DNA from: Williamsia sp. 1138
GTDB taxonomy: Bacteria; Actinomycetota; Actinomycetes; Mycobacteriales; Mycobacteriaceae
Length of the DNA: 64,000 nucleotides
Assembly: GCF_002095435.2 (NCBI RefSeq)
Contig: NZ_MJEJ02000048.1
Coordinates: 186,001 to 250,000 of the forward strand
Direction of reading: 5' to 3'
Part shown: in pieces, positions 40,625 through 48,533 of the stretch
Layout of the letters: each line of letters begins with the position of its first letter
Numbering within the stretch: position 1 is the first letter of the stretch
Position numbers and translations under genes: made by a program
The notes under the pieces: model-generated
Told to the model about the DNA's origin: nothing
The model's input: the letters and a program-made list of their open reading frames with translations, nothing else
Database searches by the model: none

Positions 40625-40726
40625 CCGTTCATTCTGCCAAATGTGACCCGCGACGCACGGTGAATGGTTTTGGACCCCGTGTTTGTTTGAGTCTGTGAGG
40701 TCACATTCACATGCGAGGTGTCAGAA

Positions 40727-40942
40727 ATGAAGTACGGACTGCGCGAGGCGCTGTGGTCGGTGGGCGTCCTACTCATCGTCGTGGTGCGGGTGGTCACGAC
40801 GCTGAGCACGGCGTTGTTGGTCATGGGGTGGGTGGTGGTCGCGTTTCGGTCGGACCTGCTCAACGGCTGGCTCTGGCCGGCGGTGATCTCCGGCGTGTTG
40901 CTTGCGGGCAGCACCCTGCTCTACAACGTGGCCAGGGGCTGA
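40727..40942 (+). CDS. Small two-helix membrane protein
   Basis: The 71-residue protein starts MKYGLREALWSVGVLLIVV and has two hydrophobic segments (about 8-38 and 47-68). ATG 40727 has GAGG 8 bases upstream; an in-frame GTG at 40718 is an alternative. It is convergent with the response-regulator gene, one base between stops. I recognise no family. Confidence 0.6.
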   Translation: MKYGLREALWSVGVLLIVVVRVVTTLSTALLVMGWVVVAFRSDLLNGWLWPAVISGVLLAGSTLLYNVARG

Positions 40943-40943
40943 T

Positions 40944-41588
40944 TCAGACCCCGAGGTAGGCGAGCACGGCCAGCACCCGGCGGTTGTCGTCCGCCGACAC
41001 GGGTAGATCGAGTTTGGTGAAGATGCTGTTCGAGTGCTTGCTGACGGCCTTCTCCGACACGAACATGGCTTCCGCGATGGCCGCGTTGGATCGACCCTCC
41101 GCCATGAGTGCCAACACTTCTCGTTCGCGTAAGGACAGACGCTCCAACGGCCCGTCGGCTCGTTGACCGGTCAGCAACTGCGACACCACTTCCGGATCGA
41201 GCACCGTACCGCCCGCGGCCACCTGGCGGACCGCGTCGATGAACCCGGCGACGTTCGCGACCCTATCCTTGAGGAGGTATCCGACGGCACCCTCGCCGCT
41301 CTCGAGCAGCTCTCGGGCATACAACTGTTCGACGTACTGGGAGAGCACGAGGACGGGAAAGCCGGGCCGGCGGCCGCGGATCTTGATGGCGGCGCGCAAA
41401 CCCTCGTCGGAGAACGTCGGCGGCATCCGGACGTCGAGTACCGCCACGTCCACGGTTTCGTCCGTCAGTGCGACGTCGAGTTCTGTCGCGTTGTCGACGG
41501 CCGCGACAACCTCCATGTGATGCGCTGCGAGAATTCTGGTCAGACCGTCACGCAGCAACGCGTGGTCTTCGCCGATGACTACCCGCAC
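40944..41588 (-). CDS. NarL/LuxR-type response regulator
   Basis: The 214-residue protein has a receiver domain with the acidic pocket Glu7/Asp8, phospho-acceptor Asp52 (VAVLDVRMPP) and a Lys in YLLKDRVANVAG. The C-terminal LuxR helix-turn-helix is LSLREREVLALMAEGRSNAA, then IAEAMFVSEKAVSKH. The GTG start lies inside the 3' end of the sensor kinase gene, overlapping by 10 bases. It forms a two-component system with that kinase. The likely targets include the divergent MMPL gene (inference from position). Confidence 0.94.
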   Translation of the reverse strand: MRVVIGEDHALLRDGLTRILAAHHMEVVAAVDNATELDVALTDETVDVAVLDVRMPPTFSDEGLRAAIKIRGRRPGFPVLVLSQYVEQLYARELLESGEGAVGYLLKDRVANVAGFIDAVRQVAAGGTVLDPEVVSQLLTGQRADGPLERLSLREREVLALMAEGRSNAAIAEAMFVSEKAVSKHSNSIFTKLDLPVSADDNRRVLAVLAYLGV

Positions 41589-42694
41589 GGGACCTCCATG
41601 GACACGATGGTGGGGCCACCTACGGGACTGTGTACGAACATTTTTCCATCGAGAGCGTCGAGTCGTTGCGTGACACCGTGCAGCCCCGAGCCGGTGGCGG
41701 CCGCCCCGCCGATACCGTCGTCTCCGACCTCTACGCGCAGCACACCGTCGAAGATACCCATGGCGATCCAGGCGTTGCGGGCGCGGGCGTGTTTGCCGAC
41801 GTTCGCGAGGGTCTCGGCCACCGCGAAGTACACCGCATTCTCCATGGCTGCCGGAAGCCGCTCCCTGACACCGAGATTCAGCGTGATGGGCAGCGGCATG
41901 TCGAGGGCCAGGGCCTCGACGGCGGCGCCGACCCCGCGGTCGGCAAGGACCGGCGGATGGATACCGCGCACGACCGAACGCAATTCGCCGAGTGCAGCGG
42001 TCGCAGAGCCCCGAGCCTCGGCCATCAGCTGTTTGGCGGCGACGGGATCGCTGTCGATCTGACTCTCTGCCAGACCGATGGTCATCCCGAGGGCGGCCAG
42101 GCGTGCCTGCGTCCCGTCGTGCAGATCCCGCTCCACCCGACGCAATTCGGATGCTGCGGAATCAACTGTTGCGGTACGCGATTCGGTGACCTGCTGTACA
42201 CGCGCCTGCAGCACCTCGGTGCGACTTCGGTTCAATGCCCACAGATCCATGGTGGCGCGCGCTTTCATGAGAGGTTCGACGAAGGGGATGAGGACCAGCG
42301 TCGCGGTGAAGACGACACCGACGAGAGAGACCGCGAAGCCGATGGTCGACGCCAGGAACAACCATCCGAGGTCGCGCCACCGCAGCGAGTCGGAGGTCCA
42401 CACGTAGAGCAGGTGCAGGATGCTCCTGCTGCCTCCCGGTGCGTAGTCGCCTCGTTGCGCCGGCCGGTCGAGCATGCCCGCCGCCATCCGGCGGTGCAGA
42501 TCGCAGAGGGCAGCGGTCAGCGGCACGAACAACCACAGGACCAGCGCCCCGACCGTCACCAGCACCAGCGGGATGGCCACGACCACCACGATGAGCAACG
42601 CCAGGGTCAACGGGAAGGCCAGGGTGGTGACGAGTGCGAACATCGCCGCCCGCAGCCAGCGGATGGCGAGGGTCGGGCGCTCGTCGGTGTCCAC
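41579..42694 (-). CDS. NarL-family sensor histidine kinase (HisKA_3)
   Basis: The 371-residue protein has four or more N-terminal hydrophobic helices with two long pairs (about 14-62 and 108-140). The HisKA_3 phosphoacceptor is His192 in ERDLHDGTQARLAALG. The HATPase part has AVAETLANVGKHARA (N box) and VGDDGIGGAAATGSGLHGV (G boxes). The N-terminal part resembles the sensor domain found in DesK/LiaS-like kinases of actinobacteria. GTG 42694 follows AGGAAAGG. The next gene outward is the divergent MMPL transporter. Confidence 0.93.
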   Translation of the reverse strand: MDTDERPTLAIRWLRAAMFALVTTLAFPLTLALLIVVVVAIPLVLVTVGALVLWLFVPLTAALCDLHRRMAAGMLDRPAQRGDYAPGGSRSILHLLYVWTSDSLRWRDLGWLFLASTIGFAVSLVGVVFTATLVLIPFVEPLMKARATMDLWALNRSRTEVLQARVQQVTESRTATVDSAASELRRVERDLHDGTQARLAALGMTIGLAESQIDSDPVAAKQLMAEARGSATAALGELRSVVRGIHPPVLADRGVGAAVEALALDMPLPITLNLGVRERLPAAMENAVYFAVAETLANVGKHARARNAWIAMGIFDGVLRVEVGDDGIGGAAATGSGLHGVTQRLDALDGKMFVHSPVGGPTIVSMEVPCG

Positions 42695-42912
42695 AGCGTG
42701 CCTTTCCTGATCGGGATGAGGACTTCATGATGACCGCATCTGCCGGAAGAAAACAGTGGTGCCAGGTCTACCCCCTCGGTCGGACTATTCACCTCCAGGT
42801 GGGGGGTCTGACGTTCCTGACCAGCGTCGCCGCGCCGAGCAACCTTGAGCACAGCCCGGTGTCGCCGGGTGTCCCACCGAGGCGGATGCCGCCTCATGCA
42901 CGAGGAGCTCAC
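42695..42912. promoter_or_regulatory. Divergent promoter region between the two-component system and MMPL gene
   Basis: This 218-base non-coding gap holds the promoters for both directions. The MMPL ribosome-binding site GAGGAG ends 5 bases before its ATG. I could not define a -10/-35 pair or an operator repeat with confidence. Confidence 0.4.
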
Positions 42913-45060
42913 ATGGGAAGAATGACACGGGGACCCCAAGCGGTGGCCCGGTGGAGTGCGCGCAACCCCTGGCGCGCAATAGGTTTGTGGCTGGCGCTGG
43001 TCATCGTGGCGGTAGGGTTCAGCGCGCTGATCCCCACCCAGAACGCGGACGACGCCGACTACCGGGTCGGTCAGTCCGGCCGGGCGGATCAGATGATCCA
43101 CGAGGCGGGGCTCGCCGCTCCCGACACGGAGTACGTACTGATCACCGGAGACCGCGAGCAGGCGGTCACCGCTGCAGACCAGCTCGAAGCGGAACTCGCC
43201 GGTTCGCCGGAGGTGCAAGAAATCTCTGCGCCGGTGTTCTCACCCGAGGGAACGTTGTTGTCGTCGATATCGCTGCGAGCACCGCCGGGAGACGAGGATC
43301 CGGCCATCACCGACATCAAGGCCGCGGTCCGGACGATCACCGCTGATCACCCAGAACTCACCGTCGGCCAGTTCGGCGATGTCTCGGCCGATGAGGCCAT
43401 CAACGAACGCGTCGCCGAAGATCTGCTCTCGGCCGAGATGATCAGCATCCCGATCACGCTCGGCATCATGCTGTTCGCCTTCGGTGCGCTCATCGCGGCC
43501 GGAATCCCCGTGTTGCTGGCGATCACCTCCGTCGTCGCAACGATCGGGATCTACGCGCCGATCTCCTACCTGGTGCCATCAGAGATGACCGCATCATCGG
43601 TGGTGATGCTCATCGGTATGGCTGTGGGGGTGGACTATTCGCTCTTCTACCTCAAACGCGAACGGGAAGAACGCCGTAAGGGCCACCATACGATCGACGC
43701 GGTCGAGATCGCTGCGGCCACGTCGGGTCACTCGATCATCGTCTCCGGGGTCGCGGTCATCGCGTCGCTGGCCGGTGTCTACGTGCTCGGCAGTGCCACG
43801 TTCAACTCGCTCGCGACGGCCGCGATCATCGTCGTCGCGGTTGCGGTGGTCGGATCGCTGACCGTGCTGCCGGCCCTGCTCGCCAAGCTGGGCAAGTGGG
43901 TCGACCGCCCACGGGTGCCACTGCTCTGGCGGGTCAACAACCGGATCGGTGAAGGCGGCATCTCGTCGCGCATCATCGGGCCCGTCATCCGCAGGCCGAT
44001 GACCGCGCTGCTCGCCGGCCTGGTGGTGATGATCGCTCTCGCGGTGCCCGCCTTCTCGATGACGTTGCGTGGCGCCGGACTCGACACCCTGCCTCAGGAT
44101 CTGCCCGAGGTCCAGGTGGCGCAGCAGATGAACGAGCAGTTCCCATCCGAAGGCCCGTCTGTGCGAGTCGTCGTCACCGGGGGCGATGCCGCTGCGGTCT
44201 TCGGAGCTCTGAACACCGTAGGCGCCGACGCCACCGAGAGCGGTGCCTGGACCGTCACCGGACCTGTCATCACCTCCGCCGGCGGCACCACCAGCGTGCT
44301 CGACCTGGCCAGCACGTATCCGCCCAACGATCCGAAGACCGACGACGCGCTGCTCACCCTTCGTGATTCGGTCGTACCCGAACAGGTCGACGCCGTGTCC
44401 GGGGCAGAATTCGCGGTCGGCGGCGACGTGGCCGAGCAGTACGACACCACCAAGGTGCAGGCCGACGGTCTGCCGATCGTCGTCGCGGTGATCCTGACGC
44501 TGACCATGCTGATGCTGATCGTGACCTTCCGGAGTCCGGTGATCGCACTGGTGTCCACGGCACTGAACCTGATGTCCGTGGGAGCCGCGTTCGGTGTGCT
44601 GGCGCTCGTGTTCCAGCACACCTGGGCCGAGGGCTTCCTCGACTTCACGTCCAACGGCACCGTCGTCGAGTGGATCCCGATGTTCATGCTCGCGGTGCTC
44701 GTCGGCCTGTCGATGGACTACCACGTGTTCGTCTTGAGCCGGATCAAGGAAGGTATCGACAAGGGACTACCGCCGACGGTGGCCGTGCGGGCCGGGGTCA
44801 CCCAGACCGCCGGGGTCGTGACCAGCGCGGCGCTGGTGATGGTGTCGGTGTTCGCGCTGTTCGCGGCGCAGAGCATGGTCGAGATGAAGCAGATGGGGGT
44901 CGGGCTCGCGGTGGCGATCCTGATCGACGCGACCATCGTCAGATTGCTGCTGCTGCCCTCGATCCTGGTGCTGCTCGGCAACCGCGCCTGGTGGCCGCTG
45001 CGGACCAGGACCGATCAGCCGATCGCACCGGATCGTCAGGTCGTACCTGCACTTGTGTGA
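42913..45060 (+). CDS. MMPL family RND transporter
   Basis: The 715-residue protein has the RND layout: helix 1 (AIGLWLALVIVAVGFSALI), a large extracytoplasmic loop, helices 2-6, a second loop and helices 8-12. The proton-relay Asp-Tyr pairs are Asp241-Tyr242 (GMAVGVDYSLFYLKRE) and Asp602-Tyr603 (GLSMDYHVFVLSR). Mycobacterial MmpL proteins export lipids or drugs. Shorter actinobacterial MMPL proteins like this one are often annotated as drug exporters. The ATG at 42913 follows GAGGAG. The substrate is unknown. Confidence 0.93.
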   Translation: MGRMTRGPQAVARWSARNPWRAIGLWLALVIVAVGFSALIPTQNADDADYRVGQSGRADQMIHEAGLAAPDTEYVLITGDREQAVTAADQLEAELAGSPEVQEISAPVFSPEGTLLSSISLRAPPGDEDPAITDIKAAVRTITADHPELTVGQFGDVSADEAINERVAEDLLSAEMISIPITLGIMLFAFGALIAAGIPVLLAITSVVATIGIYAPISYLVPSEMTASSVVMLIGMAVGVDYSLFYLKREREERRKGHHTIDAVEIAAATSGHSIIVSGVAVIASLAGVYVLGSATFNSLATAAIIVVAVAVVGSLTVLPALLAKLGKWVDRPRVPLLWRVNNRIGEGGISSRIIGPVIRRPMTALLAGLVVMIALAVPAFSMTLRGAGLDTLPQDLPEVQVAQQMNEQFPSEGPSVRVVVTGGDAAAVFGALNTVGADATESGAWTVTGPVITSAGGTTSVLDLASTYPPNDPKTDDALLTLRDSVVPEQVDAVSGAEFAVGGDVAEQYDTTKVQADGLPIVVAVILTLTMLMLIVTFRSPVIALVSTALNLMSVGAAFGVLALVFQHTWAEGFLDFTSNGTVVEWIPMFMLAVLVGLSMDYHVFVLSRIKEGIDKGLPPTVAVRAGVTQTAGVVTSAALVMVSVFALFAAQSMVEMKQMGVGLAVAILIDATIVRLLLLPSILVLLGNRAWWPLRTRTDQPIAPDRQVVPALV

Positions 45061-45100
45061 GGTGGTGCACAATTGAGGAGATGACCGAGAGCTGATCGAA

Positions 45101-45129
45101 CTCCGCGGGCGGCCTTGCTGCCCGCGGAG
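45101..45129 (+). terminator. Hairpin after the MMPL gene
   Basis: CTCCGCGGGC and GCCCGCGGAG form a perfect 10-bp stem around a 9-base loop. It lies 41 bases after the MMPL stop and 24 bases before the next start. There is no T-tract. It can act as a terminator or as a leader structure for the downstream regulator gene. Confidence 0.6.
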
Positions 45130-45152
45130 TCCGGCCCGGAATGGAGGTAGCG

Positions 45153-46469
45153 ATGGGCGAGACCGCACCCGCCCGCGACTTCTGGACCGCCCTCGGCCCC
45201 GGCGAAGACCCCGCCACCCGGCTGGCACAGGTCCGCCGGGCGCACGAGCTGTTCGTGCAGACCGGAACCCTCGCCCCCGCCACCGGCCCGACCTCGGTGC
45301 GATCAGTCGTCCGCGATTCGTGGATGCGATCGGTCAAAGGTGGCGTCAACCCGTCGGGCATGGTCGACGACGGTGATATGTCGTGGAACGACTTCCTCGA
45401 GTACCGCGCCCGCCACCCGATGGCGGCCGCCTACCCGTTGGTGCGTTCTCTCATGCTCGATGAAGTCTCCGACTCCGGCGTAGTGGTAGCGCTCACCGAT
45501 GACGTGGGTCGGCTGTTGTGGGTAGAGGGTGACCACAAAGCGAGGGATCAGGCCGGCGACATCAATTTTGTCGAAGGAGCGTTGTGGGCAGAGCGTGTTG
45601 CCGGCACCAACGCTCCTGGTCTGGCCCTGGAGGTCGATCACGGGGTGCAGATCTTTGGCGCCGAACACTTTTCGGTTCCGGTTCAAGAATGGAACTGCGT
45701 CGCGGCGCCGGTGCACGATCCGGTTACCGGCGCGGTGATCGGGGTCATCGATGTGACCGGTGGCGAGCGGGTGGCGGCGCCCTTCGCGCTGTCGATGGTC
45801 AAGTCGGTGGTCGCGGCGGTCGAAAGTGAGTTGAGGGTCCGGACCCTCACCGCGGGCGGGCCGGCGATTCCCGCTCCCGCTGGTCCGACGTTGCTGGTCC
45901 TCGACGGCGACCGCTACTTCTGGCGCACCGGCGACGGTCCGGCGCTGCGTTTGTCGCGTCGGCATGCCGAGATCCTGGTGCTTCTCGGTGAGTATTCGGA
46001 CGGTCTCGGCACCGAAGAAATCGCCACCATGCTCGCCGAAGACGGGATCGATCCGGTCACCGTGCGCGCGGAGATCTCCCGGCTACGACGTGACCTCGGC
46101 GCCGACCTCGTCGCGTCCAGGCCGTATCGGCTGACGCTGCCTGTCGACTCCGACATCAGCCAGGTGCGCCGGATGCTCAGGACCGGGGACGTCTCCGGAG
46201 CGATCGAGAAGTTCGGGAGAGGTGGTCTGCTGTCGGCGTCGCTGGCCCCGGGTCTCGGTGACCTCTTCGAAGAACTCAAGGAAGACCTGCGGTCGGCTGT
46301 GCTGACCGCCCGCGATCCCGAACTGCTGCGGGCCTGGACGGGGTCCGTCCACGGTAGGGAAGATCTCGCCGCGTGGCGTCGCTGGGCCCAGACCCTGACC
46401 CCGGGCCACCGTGACGAAGCCCTCGTCAAAGGCCGCGTCCGGCTTCTCGACCGCCGCTTCGGTATCTGA
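45153..46469 (+). CDS. GAF-domain transcriptional regulator
   Basis: The 438-residue protein has an N-terminal AcoR-like segment (PTSVRSVVRDSWMRSVKGG), a GAF domain (about 85-225) with LWAERVAGTNAPGLALEVDH and a C-terminal winged-helix-like region (LRLSRRHAEILVLLGEYSDG, TVRAEISRLRRDLGADLV). It has no AAA+ sigma54 domain. Such regulators often sit beside aldehyde dehydrogenase genes in actinobacteria, and one lies 4 kb downstream here. ATG 45153 is preferred over ATG 45141 because GGAGG lies 5 bases upstream. Confidence 0.82.
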   Translation: MGETAPARDFWTALGPGEDPATRLAQVRRAHELFVQTGTLAPATGPTSVRSVVRDSWMRSVKGGVNPSGMVDDGDMSWNDFLEYRARHPMAAAYPLVRSLMLDEVSDSGVVVALTDDVGRLLWVEGDHKARDQAGDINFVEGALWAERVAGTNAPGLALEVDHGVQIFGAEHFSVPVQEWNCVAAPVHDPVTGAVIGVIDVTGGERVAAPFALSMVKSVVAAVESELRVRTLTAGGPAIPAPAGPTLLVLDGDRYFWRTGDGPALRLSRRHAEILVLLGEYSDGLGTEEIATMLAEDGIDPVTVRAEISRLRRDLGADLVASRPYRLTLPVDSDISQVRRMLRTGDVSGAIEKFGRGGLLSASLAPGLGDLFEELKEDLRSAVLTARDPELLRAWTGSVHGREDLAAWRRWAQTLTPGHRDEALVKGRVRLLDRRFGI

Positions 46470-46471
46470 GA

Positions 46472-46575
46472 TCAGTTTTCGTTTTTGTCTTCCTTCTTCG
46501 GCTTCTTCTCGTTGCCGTTTCCGTTTCTGTTGCCGTTGTTGCCGTTCCCGTTGCTGTTCCCGTTGTCGGTGGGGG
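46472..46575 (-). repeat. Asn/Gly codon repeat at the 3' end of the kinase gene
   Basis: The coding strand repeats AACGGCAACGG-like units encoding NGN blocks (NGNSNGNGNNGNRNGNGNE), then a basic/acidic end. It forms the extracellular C-terminus of the kinase. The repeats are imperfect and in frame. Confidence 0.75.
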
Positions 46576-47680
46576 CGGGGATCACCACGGTCGCGGTCTC
46601 TCGAGTGGTCGGCTCTTCGAGAACCGTCTGACCCGTGGTGGTGGGAGTTGTAGCCGACGTCGTGACATCCGACGGCGGCGTCGCGGGGCTGTCTGCGCCG
46701 TCTCGGGAGACGAGAACGATCACACCGACGAGCAGCGCGGCAATCACGGCAGCGATCACCCCGGCGATGGCGAGCGATCGCCGACCGGTCGCGGGAGGGT
46801 GCGCGGTGGCGGGTGTCGGCGGCTGAGGTCGCCCGGGGGGTGGGGCCGTGAATGGGGTGGTCGCCGGCGCCGGCGGAGGCGCTTGGAGTGCGGCTCGCAG
46901 TGCCGCCGCCGTCGAAAACCGTGTTGCAGGGTCGGGCGCCATCGCCCGTTCGACGGCGTGGACGAGGGCGGCATCAGCGTTCGGGTTCAACGCGGCGAGG
47001 GGCTCGGGTCGCTGCTGCAGGATGTTTCGCGCCATCGACGCGATGTTGTCCCCGGCGAAGGGCCGGCGACCGGTGATGGCCTCGTATCCGACCACGCCCA
47101 CCGCGTAGATGTCGTCGCCCGCGGTGGCGGGCCTGCCTTCGATGCGCTGGGGGCTGAGGTAGGCGACGGTGCCCAGCACCTCTCCGGTGGTGGTGTGGGC
47201 GGAATCGGCGGTTTTGGCGATCCCGAAGTCACCGACCTTGACGATGCCGGTCGCAGAGAACAGGACGTTGCCCGGCTTGATGTCGCGGTGCAGGATGCCT
47301 GCCGCATGGGCAGCCGCAAGCGCGCTCAGCACATCGGACAGGATTGCGCGGACCCGATCCGGTGGCAGGGGTCCCGCCTCGATCTCCTCGGACAGGGTGC
47401 GCCCGGGCAGGCGTTCCATCACGATGTACGGGACACCCCGGTCCTCCCCGCTGTCGTACACCGAGACCACGTTCGGGTGGTTGAGGGTGGCTGCCGTGCT
47501 GGCTTCACTTTCGAATCGGATGCGGATATCGGCCTTGTCGGCGAACTCGGGCCGGAGCACCTTGACTGCCACCGGGCGCCGTAGCCGCTCGTCCCACGCG
47601 TCGTAGACGTCGCCCATTCCGCCGTGACCCAGGAGGGCACGAAGTCGGTAGCGCCCGGCGAGGATGGTGGGAACGGGCAT
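46472..47680 (-). CDS. Serine/threonine protein kinase, third in the window
   Basis: The 402-residue protein has a complete kinase domain: GHGGMGDVYDA, VAVKVLR, HRDIKPGNVLF, DFGIAKT and GTVAYLSPQRI. A proline-rich linker, one transmembrane helix (AIAGVIAAVIAALLVGVIVL) and a short extracellular tail follow. The tail is an Asn/Gly repeat ending in a Lys/Glu-rich segment. No PASTA or other sensor domain is present. It differs from PknA and PknB and has no wall-synthesis neighbours. Two bases separate its stop from that of the GAF regulator (convergent). Confidence 0.93.
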   Translation of the reverse strand: MPVPTILAGRYRLRALLGHGGMGDVYDAWDERLRRPVAVKVLRPEFADKADIRIRFESEASTAATLNHPNVVSVYDSGEDRGVPYIVMERLPGRTLSEEIEAGPLPPDRVRAILSDVLSALAAAHAAGILHRDIKPGNVLFSATGIVKVGDFGIAKTADSAHTTTGEVLGTVAYLSPQRIEGRPATAGDDIYAVGVVGYEAITGRRPFAGDNIASMARNILQQRPEPLAALNPNADAALVHAVERAMAPDPATRFSTAAALRAALQAPPPAPATTPFTAPPPGRPQPPTPATAHPPATGRRSLAIAGVIAAVIAALLVGVIVLVSRDGADSPATPPSDVTTSATTPTTTGQTVLEEPTTRETATVVIPAPTDNGNSNGNGNNGNRNGNGNEKKPKKEDKNEN

Positions 47681-47723
47681 CTCGTCACGCTAGCCGAACC
47701 CCGCCGATACCGATCAGTTGACG

Positions 47724-48533
47724 TCAGATGGTCAGTAGCATCGCAACATTGATCGCGGCGACGACGATGGCTCCGTAGAACGCTGCGCGGCCGGGTAACC
47801 GCATCGTGACGGCCGAGAGCACCGCGACCACCGCCAATCCGACCCACAGCCACCAGGTCGACGAATTGGCGACGACCAGAATCGCCGTCGCGGCGACCAT
47901 CAGTGCGGCAGCGACCAGCGGTACCCGCCGCGCGCCGAGACGGTGGGGGAGCCCGTCGATGCCGGTCGCGGCGTCGTCATCGAGATCGGGCAGGGCGTTG
48001 AGCAGATGGGCGCCGACGCCCAGCAGCGCCGCCACTGCCACCATCCACGCGGGCGGCAACTCTCCGGGGTGCACTGCCAGCGATGCGATGACGGGCAGTG
48101 AACCGAATGCGACGGAGTATGGAAGCCACGACAGCACAGTGGCTTTGAAGTATGCGTTGTAGGCGAGCCCGGACCCCACACCCAGCAGCAGGTGGACCGT
48201 GCCCGCAGACCACCCACAGGCGAACGAGCCCACCACGCAGATCCCTGCCGCCGCCACGATGGCGACGACCACGGTGCGTGAGGTGAGTTCTCCTGTTGCC
48301 AAGGGTTTGTCGTGTCGCCCGACCTGTCGATCACGACTGCGGTCGAGGAAGTCGTTGCTCCAGCCGATGACGAGTTGACCGGAGAAGATGGCGATGACGA
48401 TGGCGATCAACGTCCAGATGTCGGCCCCGTCTGCGACGGCCAGCAGGCCGGTGAAGACAGTCACGGCGACTGCCGGGACGGCGTGTCCTGCGCGGACCAG
48501 CGCGATCACGCCTCCGGACCGTCGCGGATTCAC
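47724..48533 (-). CDS. UbiA-like prenyltransferase (SCO3242 / EboC type)
   Basis: The 269-residue integral membrane protein has about eight hydrophobic helices. The first Asp-rich motif is SNDFLDRSRDRQVGRHDKPL, typical of UbiA prenyltransferases. The second Asp-rich region is LPDLDDDAATGIDGLPHRLG. It resembles the SCO3242 group related to EboC rather than MenA or UbiA of respiratory quinones. The GTG at 48533 overlaps the upstream gene's stop by 4 bases, so the pair is translationally coupled. The prenyl acceptor is unknown. Confidence 0.84.
   Translation of the reverse strand: MNPRRSGGVIALVRAGHAVPAVAVTVFTGLLAVADGADIWTLIAIVIAIFSGQLVIGWSNDFLDRSRDRQVGRHDKPLATGELTSRTVVVAIVAAAGICVVGSFACGWSAGTVHLLLGVGSGLAYNAYFKATVLSWLPYSVAFGSLPVIASLAVHPGELPPAWMVAVAALLGVGAHLLNALPDLDDDAATGIDGLPHRLGARRVPLVAAALMVAATAILVVANSSTWWLWVGLAVVAVLSAVTMRLPGRAAFYGAIVVAAINVAMLLTI

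Noticed and set aside
43594-44724. Long open frame antisense to the MMPL gene, His/Asp/Gln-rich
   Set aside because: Composition is that of reverse-translated membrane helices; no start signal and no recognisable domain.
45081-45095. Four-codon leader ORF (ATG to TGA) ahead of the hairpin
   Set aside because: GAGGAG touches the ATG with no spacing, so initiation is unlikely; too short to judge as a leader peptide.
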